DNA of 5,022 nt from the NCBI GenBank assembly GCA_902796745.1, contig CADBQC010000111.1, forward strand, positions 1-5,022, in the 5' to 3' direction. This document shows positions 1-5,022 of this stretch, one piece after another. Position 1 is the stretch's first letter; every line of letters begins with the position of its first letter. The DNA is from an uncultured Pseudomonadota bacterium (GTDB lineage Bacteria > Pseudomonadota > Alphaproteobacteria > RUG11792). The translations under genes were made by a program, and so were the position numbers. The notes beneath the pieces are model-generated. The model ran no database searches and was not told the DNA's origin. It saw only the letters and a list, made by a program, of their open reading frames with translations.

Positions 1-1939
1 CTCTAAGGAAGCGGGAAGGGGAGGTATAGGTCGGATTTGAAGAACCGAACGCTCCCCGTCTGTTGCAAAAGGTTATGTATGCTTCGCGTTTAGCTCTGGT
101 GATAGCGACATAGCATAGTCTTCGTTCCTCTTCTATTCCTATTTCTCCTTTTTCTAGGATTGATTTTTGGTGAGGAAGAATGTTTTCTTCAAATCCCGGA
201 ATAAAAATGGTATGAAACTCAAGTCCTTTTGCTGCGTGAATAGTTGAAATGGTGAGTGTGTCATTGTTATTTGTGTTCGTTTTATCCATAACTAAGCTAA
301 CATAGTCCAAGAACTCTTGAGTGTCATCAAATTCTTCAAGCGACTTAATCAATTCGTCCAGAGTTTCCAAGCGAGCTTCATCTTCAATATTTTTTGATTC
401 TGTCAGCATAGCTATATATCCAGATTCATTCAGAATTTTTTGCATCAAATTTGCAGGAGACAACGTTCCAACTTCTTTGCGCCAATCGTCCAACTGGTTA
501 AAAAAATTTAAAAGTTTCGTATTTGACGCCGATTTCGAATTTTTAGCCACTTCTAAAGCAGCTTTAGGTAATGACATTGTGCCTTCCCGAGCGAGAGTAT
601 AGAACTTGTTTATGGAAGTTGCGCCAATTCCACGTTTAGGGAGATTTACAATTCGTTCGAACGCTATACCATCATCTGGATTAAGTGTTAATTTTAAATA
701 GGCTATTGCGTCCTTAACTTCCTTGCGCTCATAGAACTTTAAACCACCTACAACGATGTATGGGATGCTTTCAGCTAAGAAGCGTTCTTCAAAGACGCGG
801 GTTTGGTATGTCGCTCGAACCAAAATTGCAATATCACTAAATGCTAATCCATTCCTGTGTTTATTTTCAATAAGTGCTGCAATAAATCTCGCTTCTTCTA
901 TTGGATTCATCAATGATTTTACTATAACTGGTAGTCCGGATTCTTCTTCCGTCCAGAATTTTTTCTTCATCCTCATTGAATTATTTTCAATAAGTCCGCT
1001 AGCTGCTTTTATGATATTTTTCGTAGAGCGATAATTTTGTCCCAACCTTATTATTGTCGCATTTTTAAAATCCTGATCAAACTTTAATATATTTTCAATA
1101 TCGGCGCCTCTCCAACTATAAATTGATTGATCATCGTCACCAACACAACAAATATTACTATGTCCCATAGCCAGTAGTCGCAACCATATGTATTGAGCAG
1201 TATTAGTGTCTTGATATTCATCTACCATAATATATTTAAACTTTTCTTGAAATTTTTGTAGAATGTCCTGATTTTTTTTGAAGAGTTCAATTGAAATTTT
1301 TAAAATATCACCAAAATCAATAGCATCCAAAGATTCCAACATATCTTGGTATGGCTGATACAAATTTGCAGCAATCGCCTCCATTGTAAATCTTTGAGAA
1401 CTTCTTTTCGCTTCTTCTGGATTATAACACCTGTCTTTCCAGCGATTGATGTAGTAAGCAATTTGTTTTGGGGTATTTTTCTTATCATCTATTTTGTTTT
1501 CTGCGGTAATTTTTTTGAGCAATCGTAGTTGGTCTGAGGCATCTACTATTGTGAAATTGGAACTTCTGTTAAAAAGGTTATGATATGGACGGATAATTCT
1601 CAATGCCAGTGAGTGAAACGTTCCAATCCAAAGAGGTTCCCCTGAATACGTAAATGTTCCAGTTTGATTTAAAAGGCTTACTGCGCGTTCCTTCATTTCA
1701 TTTGCAGCCTTATTTGTAAAAGTAACTGCTAAAATTTCATTTATATCGCAAAGACGTTCTGAAACAATGTAGGCAATTCGTGAAGTCAATACCCGCGTCT
1801 TTCCAGTGCCTGCTCCAGCCAATACTAGTACTGCTCCTTCCGTAGTCTGAACAGCTTCCGTTTGTTCTTTGTTTAAAGCAGATAAATCGAACACAAATGC
1901 AAAGGCATTACAATAATTATACTTTGCAGATTCTAGCAT
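1..1939 (-). CDS. uvrD: UvrD/PcrA-type ATP-dependent DNA helicase, C-terminus cut by window edge
   Basis: Superfamily 1A 3'-5' DNA helicase that unwinds DNA in nucleotide excision and mismatch repair and clears stalled forks. The minus-strand frame is open from ATG (1939-1937) to the left edge, giving 646 codons. Helicase motifs appear in order: Q motif LNKEQ (22-26), Walker A AGAGTGKT (41-48), Ia TFTNKAA (73-79), II VDEYQDT (239-245), III GDDDQSIYSWRGA (267-279), IV RLGQNYRS (298-305), V TIHAAKGLEF (566-575) and VI EERRLCYVAITRAK (604-617). The last visible residues, SPSRFLR, match the family's end of domain 2A, so all catalytic motifs are present and only the C-terminal tail is missing. An in-frame TGA lies 18 nt upstream of the ATG, so the start cannot be much earlier. 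No clear Shine-Dalgarno precedes it, and about 20 residues come before the Q motif. PcrA, UvrD and Rep cannot be separated firmly by eye; UvrD is the likely name in a proteobacterium. Confidence 0.97.
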   Translation of the reverse strand, partial: MLESAKYNYCNAFAFVFDLSALNKEQTEAVQTTEGAVLVLAGAGTGKTRVLTSRIAYIVSERLCDINEILAVTFTNKAANEMKERAVSLLNQTGTFTYSGEPLWIGTFHSLALRIIRPYHNLFNRSSNFTIVDASDQLRLLKKITAENKIDDKKNTPKQIAYYINRWKDRCYNPEEAKRSSQRFTMEAIAANLYQPYQDMLESLDAIDFGDILKISIELFKKNQDILQKFQEKFKYIMVDEYQDTNTAQYIWLRLLAMGHSNICCVGDDDQSIYSWRGADIENILKFDQDFKNATIIRLGQNYRSTKNIIKAASGLIENNSMRMKKKFWTEEESGLPVIVKSLMNPIEEARFIAALIENKHRNGLAFSDIAILVRATYQTRVFEERFLAESIPYIVVGGLKFYERKEVKDAIAYLKLTLNPDDGIAFERIVNLPKRGIGATSINKFYTLAREGTMSLPKAALEVAKNSKSASNTKLLNFFNQLDDWRKEVGTLSPANLMQKILNESGYIAMLTESKNIEDEARLETLDELIKSLEEFDDTQEFLDYVSLVMDKTNTNNNDTLTISTIHAAKGLEFHTIFIPGFEENILPHQKSILEKGEIGIEEERRLCYVAITRAKREAYITFCNRRGAFGSSNPTYTSPSRFLR

Positions 1940-1963
1940 GTTAACAGCAATAATTCAAGGGGA

Positions 1964-1990
1964 TTGCTTATCTAGATACGATTTTATAAA
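1964..1990 (+). promoter_or_regulatory. Weak candidate sigma-70-like promoter for the HemY-like gene
   Basis: TTGCTT (1964-1969) and TATAAA (1985-1990) resemble -35 and -10 boxes, but the 15-bp spacer is shorter than the usual 16-18 bp. The -10 candidate lies inside the palindrome, so a factor binding there could block transcription. The call rests on box similarity and position only. Confidence 0.25.
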
Positions 1991-1993
1991 ATC
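1980..1993. repeat. Perfect 14-bp palindrome GATTTTATAAAATC in the divergent promoter region
   Basis: The sequence equals its own reverse complement across all 14 positions, with GC pairs at both ends and an AT core. It sits 40 nt upstream of the uvrD start and 37 nt upstream of the HemY-like start, where an operator acting on both genes would be expected. It is not followed by a T run in either direction and has no loop, so it is not a terminator. A protein-binding operator is an inference; chance is possible in AT-rich DNA. It does not match the LexA box that often controls uvrD in gammaproteobacteria (CTG-N10-CAG). Confidence 0.4.
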
Positions 1994-2030
1994 AACGATA
2001 AGAAGCTATTTTGTGGGAATTTGGGCGTAA

Positions 2031-3155
2031 ATGAAATTTTGGCACAAATTCGTCTTATTTGTTTTCGCAATAGCTCTTTTTGCTGTTTTGCAACTATATG
2101 CAAAAGAATTTGGTAGATTTGAATTTGTGATTTCCAACCGGATTTTTTCAATTGGCGGATATGTCATTTGTCTAGGAGTTATTGCATTTTACTTTGTCCT
2201 ATTTTTAGTAAAGTCCATTTGTCATGGAATTTGCTCTATATTTATTCGAGATAAATCGACAAAAGAAGAACAATCGATCAAAAAGCTTGCTAGGTTGATT
2301 GTTTCTGATGAAAACGATTTCGTACAACTATATGAAAAAACCGCAGTTATAGATAATTTGCGAATTCTTAAAGTAGCTCTCGCTTTGCAAAGAAATTTCT
2401 GTATAGAAAGACATTTTGAAAAGACAGGTATGCATTGCGTTGATATATATATCATTCGTCAAGAACTACAGGCACTTTTGGGCGCAGGGGAACTAATGGC
2501 TTCTATTGCTCTTGCTGAAGCTACCATACAAGACTACGCCGAAGAGATACACGTAATCAAAGATGAATTATTGGAAATAGCAGTCAAAGCTAAGCAAAAC
2601 AACCTTGAGTTTAAATTTAATCCTTGTAAATTTAAGTATGAATTGCCTCAAAAATATATAAATGAGTACAATATAAGACTTAGACTTATAGATTTCGAAA
2701 AGATTGATAATCCCAATAAAAAATTTGAGATATTAAAAACATTGCATAAAGAATATGCGACCAGGATCGATGTGTTGTGCATGTTACTAGATTTTTATGA
2801 AAGGTATTCGGAAGCGGGAAATATATCATACGACACGGATTGGGTTTTGAAGACGATTGAAGAGACAATTTGTCTTAATCCACATAGAGCAGTTACGATA
2901 TATTTGTTGCGTTCTGGAAGAAGAGATGTTTTTGAGCTTGCACAGTCAATGATGGCAAATATTTCAGAAAATAACGTAGAAAAGAACTGGATTTTGTTGA
3001 AATTAGCCATTGAAAAAAAGTTCAATTTACAAGCTAGAGAATTAGCTAAAAGACTTATAAAAACGGAAGAGTTAAAGGATATACGCGAGCTTATTGCCAC
3101 AGAGCCTAGGGTAGTTGAAGTTTTTCTGGAGTTGAATGATGATAATAGAATATAA
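2031..3155 (+). CDS. HemY-like two-helix inner-membrane protein with helical, probably TPR-type, cytoplasmic region
   Basis: The 374-residue product has two hydrophobic helices near the N-terminus (about residues 6-24 and 41-62) joined by a short polar linker containing GRFEFVISN. After these comes a long soluble, charged, mainly helical region (about 72-374) with weak TPR character, for example LLGAGELMASIALAEATIQ (149-167). This layout of two helices, a short beta-like linker and a TPR body matches the HemY_N family, which despite its name is a membrane protein of unsettled function found beside hem genes in many proteobacteria. No hem gene is visible here, and the linker lacks the usual aromatic-rich pattern, so the family call is moderate. 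A TAA at 2028-2030, in frame just before the ATG, fixes the earliest start. GGGCG (2023-2027) is a weak ribosome binding site. The 3' end overlaps dut by 20 nt in another frame, implying co-transcription. An unrelated TPR membrane protein is the main alternative. Confidence 0.6.
   Translation: MKFWHKFVLFVFAIALFAVLQLYAKEFGRFEFVISNRIFSIGGYVICLGVIAFYFVLFLVKSICHGICSIFIRDKSTKEEQSIKKLARLIVSDENDFVQLYEKTAVIDNLRILKVALALQRNFCIERHFEKTGMHCVDIYIIRQELQALLGAGELMASIALAEATIQDYAEEIHVIKDELLEIAVKAKQNNLEFKFNPCKFKYELPQKYINEYNIRLRLIDFEKIDNPNKKFEILKTLHKEYATRIDVLCMLLDFYERYSEAGNISYDTDWVLKTIEETICLNPHRAVTIYLLRSGRRDVFELAQSMMANISENNVEKNWILLKLAIEKKFNLQARELAKRLIKTEELKDIRELIATEPRVVEVFLELNDDNRI
3128..3131 (+). promoter_or_regulatory. 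Ribosome binding site GGAG that bears on the dut start
   Basis: GGAG lies inside the end of the HemY-like gene. Two ATG codons follow in tandem at 3136 and 3139. The gaps are 4 nt to the first and 7 nt to the second; the second is closer to the usual 5-9 nt, so dUTPase may really begin at 3139 and be 145 residues long. Confidence 0.5.
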
Positions 3156-3576
3156 GAAGCTGAATGCAAATGCACAAGAACCAACATACGGCACGGAGTA
3201 TAGTGCCGGCGTAGATTTGAGAGTATCTATAGATACGCCAATTGTTCTAAATCCAGGAGAAACTGAGATTGTGCCAACTGGGATTGCAATTTGTATACCA
3301 GAAGGATATTTTGGGATGATATGCTCCCGTTCAGGGCTATCGGCAAAATTCGGTATTGTAGTTTTAAATTCGCCGGGTATAATTGATGCCGATTATAGAG
3401 GGGAAATAAAGATCATAATGATGAATCATTCTAAAAAAGCGTTCACCATAGAGCCAGGAATGAGATTGGCACAACTCATAATTGTCCCTTGCAGCAGAAC
3501 TTCGTGGAAAATGGTCTCAGATTTACCAGAGACTAGGCGTGCAGATGGAGGAATAGGTTCAACTGGCATTAAATAA
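3136..3576 (+). CDS. dut: Deoxyuridine 5'-triphosphate nucleotidohydrolase (dUTPase)
   Basis: Trimeric cytoplasmic dUTPase, which hydrolyses dUTP to dUMP and pyrophosphate; this keeps uracil out of DNA and supplies dUMP for dTMP synthesis. At 146 residues it is the usual family length. All five motifs are present: I AGVDL (24-28), II RSGL (65-68), III from N78 through GIIDADYRGE (81-90), IV GMRLAQL (108-114) and V RADGGIGSTG (135-144). D84 corresponds to the catalytic aspartate that activates water and Y87 to the sugar-discriminating tyrosine. R135 is the probable arginine finger. Motif V is unusual: the Phe that normally stacks on uracil (GGFGSTG) is Ile140, and the preceding Gly is Ala136. 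The gene starts inside the end of the HemY-like gene, suggesting translational coupling. The start may be ATG 3136 or 3139. No terminator hairpin was found downstream. Confidence 0.96.
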   Translation: MMIIEYKKLNANAQEPTYGTEYSAGVDLRVSIDTPIVLNPGETEIVPTGIAICIPEGYFGMICSRSGLSAKFGIVVLNSPGIIDADYRGEIKIIMMNHSKKAFTIEPGMRLAQLIIVPCSRTSWKMVSDLPETRRADGGIGSTGIK

Positions 3577-3645
3577 ATCTCCCTATTTCGTACTTTGTGC
3601 ATTCGTGTGGTACAATTATACTGAGCGCATTGACGAGAGATAGAT
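3577..3645 (+). promoter_or_regulatory. dut-bamD intergenic gap with candidate extended -10 promoter
   Basis: TGG followed by TACAAT (3608-3616) fits an extended -10 element (TGn plus a -10 hexamer, five of six bases matching TATAAT). An alternative -10, TATACT (3617-3622), has a poor -35 candidate, TTGTGC (3595-3600), 16 bp upstream. Either would start transcription shortly before the bamD ATG at 3646. GAGAG (3635-3639) is a weak ribosome binding site. No stem-loop with a T run is present, so read-through from dut remains equally possible. Confidence 0.35.
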
Positions 3646-4431
3646 ATGAGAAAGTTTTATTTGATAGCGTTAGTTATATTGCTTTGCGGGTGTTCGAAAG
3701 ATATAGATTTCGAAGCTATGGAAAAAAATACTGCAGATGAGATATTTGCAATGGGTAAAAAGGAAATGGTTGCCGGGAATTATGGCGATGCTGCAAAGAT
3801 ATTTGAAGAGTTAGAGAAGTTGCATCCATATTCTCGCTTAGTTGCGGATGCCGAATTACTCGCGGGTGACTGCTACTATAAGAAAGGGAAATTTGATGAA
3901 GCGATTTCTGCATATGAAATTTTCGTCAAGACCCATCCAATACATGAAAAAGTTCCATATGCAATTTACATGCTTGGCTTAATAAACTACGAACAAATGG
4001 CAATAATTGAGCGTGACCAAGAATCAACGGTAACAGCTCAATCTTATTTTGAAGAACTTTGTTCTAGGTATCCAGAATCGAAATATGTCAAAGATGCACA
4101 GGATAAGATAAAACATTTGCAGAACCAGCAGGCTGGTCGCGAAGTTTACGTGGCGAGATACTATCAAAACCGACTTAACTACGCTGCGGCAATTGGTAGG
4201 CTAAATACGGTAATAGACAATTATCCAAAAACAATACATGCGCCTGAGGCGATGCTACGTTTGATAGAGTGCTACATGGCTATGGGATTTGATAATGAGG
4301 CAAAATCTGTAAATAAAATTTTGCAAAAAGAACACCATAGCTCAAAGTGGGCAGAGCATGCGAGAAATCTTTTGCCTTCTAAGTCTATTTACCGTGAGAT
4401 GAAAAAGGCGAGCAGTATTAAAGCGAAATAA
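3646..4431 (+). CDS. bamD: Outer-membrane assembly lipoprotein BamD (ComL/YfiO family)
   Basis: BamD is the essential lipoprotein of the BAM complex, working with BamA on the periplasmic face of the outer membrane to fold beta-barrel proteins. The 261-residue product opens with a short basic N-terminus (MRKF), a hydrophobic core and lipobox LCGC (13-16), so Cys16 is the predicted lipidated residue. TPR-like helix pairs follow: GNYGDAAKIFEELEKLHPYS (44-63), KGKFDEAISAYEIFVKTHP (80-98), then the characteristic RDQ (123-125), YFEELCSRYPESKYVKDA (134-151) and REVYVARYYQNRLNYAAAI (165-183), all typical of BamD. Length and order fit the family, with a short basic C-terminal tail. An in-frame TGA 15 nt before the ATG fixes the start. 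Ser17 and Lys18 follow the lipid-bearing Cys; there is no Asp at +2, consistent with outer-membrane sorting. The next gene begins at the base after the TAA and in the same frame. Confidence 0.95.
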   Translation: MRKFYLIALVILLCGCSKDIDFEAMEKNTADEIFAMGKKEMVAGNYGDAAKIFEELEKLHPYSRLVADAELLAGDCYYKKGKFDEAISAYEIFVKTHPIHEKVPYAIYMLGLINYEQMAIIERDQESTVTAQSYFEELCSRYPESKYVKDAQDKIKHLQNQQAGREVYVARYYQNRLNYAAAIGRLNTVIDNYPKTIHAPEAMLRLIECYMAMGFDNEAKSVNKILQKEHHSSKWAEHARNLLPSKSIYREMKKASSIKAK

Positions 4432-5022
4432 ATGATAATATACGGAAATCATGCATGCAGGTATGCTGTAGAGGCAGGCAGAAAAATTTATAAGATATAC
4501 ATTTTGAAGTCCAAGCCTGCGCCTCAATGGATAACAAAAGGACACGCTACTAAGGTTCTTCTCCTCGAGAATGGAGGATTTGAGCAAATATTGCCAAAGG
4601 ATGCCGTGCATCAAGGTATCGCGATGGAAGTGGAAGACACGCAATACGCTGATATAACAGAGTTGGAGCACACGCCTCGAAATTGTGCTATCGCAATTTT
4701 GGATGGTGTAACCGATCCGCATAATATGGGGGCAATCATAAGATCAGCTGTTGCGTTCGGGATTACCTCTATTATAATAGGTGAAAAATCATCGTGTAAA
4801 ATAAATGGCATAGTAGCTAAATCTGCATCTGGAGGGATTGAATACATAAAGATCATTGTAGTTAAAAATCTATCGCAGGCTATAAAGAAGCTAAAAGATT
4901 TTGGTTTTTGGGTTATTTCTTTCTGCGAGAGAGGAGAAAAATATCTTCATGAAATGGATTTAACTGGAAAAACTTGTTTGATTTTTGGCTCGGAAGGAGA
5001 CGGAATTAGAAGATTGCAGAAA
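4432..5022 (+). CDS. rlmB: RlmB-type 23S rRNA (guanosine-2'-O-)-methyltransferase, TrmH/SpoU family, 3' end cut by window edge
   Basis: SPOUT-class, SAM-dependent RNA 2'-O-methyltransferase; E. coli RlmB methylates G2251 in the peptidyl-transferase P loop of 23S rRNA. The 197 visible codons begin with an L30e-like substrate-binding domain (about 1-75), opening with MIIYGNHA, which matches the IYGxHAV start of RlmB and so supports this ATG. The SpoU catalytic domain follows: motif 1 LDGVTDPHNMGAIIRSAVAFG is spread over 90-110 with N99 and R104, the conserved AKSASGGIEY lies at 129-138, and motif 2 LIFGSEGDGIRRL at 183-195 has E188. Motif 3 and the end of the trefoil knot lie beyond the window; about 45-55 residues are expected to be missing. 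The start directly abuts the bamD stop codon, and no good Shine-Dalgarno is visible, so coupled translation is likely. A tRNA-modifying TrmH or TrmL is less likely because of the N-terminal L30e-like domain. Confidence 0.93.
   Translation, partial: MIIYGNHACRYAVEAGRKIYKIYILKSKPAPQWITKGHATKVLLLENGGFEQILPKDAVHQGIAMEVEDTQYADITELEHTPRNCAIAILDGVTDPHNMGAIIRSAVAFGITSIIIGEKSSCKINGIVAKSASGGIEYIKIIVVKNLSQAIKKLKDFGFWVISFCERGEKYLHEMDLTGKTCLIFGSEGDGIRRLQK

Larger units (their letters stand above)
1940..2030. other. Divergent intergenic region between uvrD and the HemY-like gene
   Basis: This 91-bp gap separates the 5' ends of two divergently transcribed genes, so promoters for both must lie here or inside the neighbouring 5' coding ends. 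It is strongly AT-rich and its main structure is the 14-bp palindrome listed separately. Outside the palindrome, CTTATC (1967-1972) and GATAAG (1997-2002) form a wider inverted pair, offset by 2 nt from the palindrome's centre. No RNA gene or small ORF with a ribosome binding site was seen. Confidence 0.8.

Noticed and set aside
861..995. The 15-mer TTATTTTCAATAAGT occurs at 861-875 and again at 981-995, exactly 120 bp apart.
   Set aside because: Both copies lie in the same uvrD frame and encode LIEN-type helix residues 40 codons apart. The flanks differ, so this is codon coincidence and not a functional repeat.
321..1528. Plus-strand open frames of 60-93 codons at 321-602, 756-1034 and 1346-1528.
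   Set aside because: They lie antisense to the continuous, motif-rich uvrD frame, show no recognisable domain and lack convincing ribosome binding sites.
2795..3187. Minus-strand open frame of 130 codons spanning the HemY-like/dut junction.
   Set aside because: It is antisense to two supported genes, its serine/phenylalanine-rich product looks like a shadow translation, and it matches no known family.
3577..3630. Possible rho-independent terminator after dut, with GTAC at 3590-3593 and 3610-3613.
   Set aside because: The arms are only 4 bp with a 16-nt loop and no T run follows, so no credible terminator exists.
4342..4856. Two overlapping minus-strand open frames across the bamD-rlmB junction and rlmB.
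   Set aside because: Both are antisense to genes with clear family motifs, and no start signal or domain supports them.
1..5022. A new defence, mobile or CRISPR-like system.
   Set aside because: Every frame of substance belongs to a known housekeeping family or one HemY-like protein. There are no direct repeat arrays, transposase motifs, integrase motifs or terminal inverted repeats.

Overview
The window reads as ordinary chromosomal housekeeping DNA from an AT-rich Gram-negative bacterium. A BamD outer-membrane assembly lipoprotein shows the Gram-negative envelope. A HemY-like membrane-anchored protein and the style of the UvrD and dUTPase sequences point towards Alphaproteobacteria, possibly a host-associated AT-rich lineage such as Rickettsiales or Holosporales. 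That placement is inference; no rRNA or other strong taxonomic marker is present. All three stop codons inside the window are TAA, and the five genes read cleanly with the standard bacterial code.

Layout: on the minus strand, positions 1-1939 hold the first 646 codons of a UvrD/PcrA superfamily 1 DNA helicase, open at the left edge. A 91-bp divergent gap (1940-2030) carries a perfect 14-bp AT-rich palindrome and weak promoter-like boxes. On the plus strand follow a 374-residue two-helix membrane protein that looks HemY-like (2031-3155), dUTPase dut (3136-3576, overlapping the previous gene by 20 nt), a 69-bp gap with a candidate extended -10 promoter, the lipoprotein bamD (3646-4431), and the first 197 codons of an RlmB-type 23S rRNA 2'-O-methyltransferase (4432 to the right edge). 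The last gene starts directly after the bamD stop codon.

The plus-strand genes are packed like one or two operons: HemY-like plus dut are probably translationally coupled, and bamD plus rlmB are likewise. Their roles are mixed: nucleotide-pool sanitation, outer-membrane assembly and rRNA modification. This suggests a growth-linked housekeeping cluster, not a dedicated pathway. UvrD and dUTPase both bear on genome integrity (repair helicase and exclusion of uracil from DNA), but they are divergently transcribed and no joint regulation can be shown.

No mobile element, CRISPR array, RNA gene, prophage or new defence system was found. The points most worth checking are the altered motif V of dUTPase, the in-frame abutment of bamD and rlmB, and the palindrome between the divergent genes.
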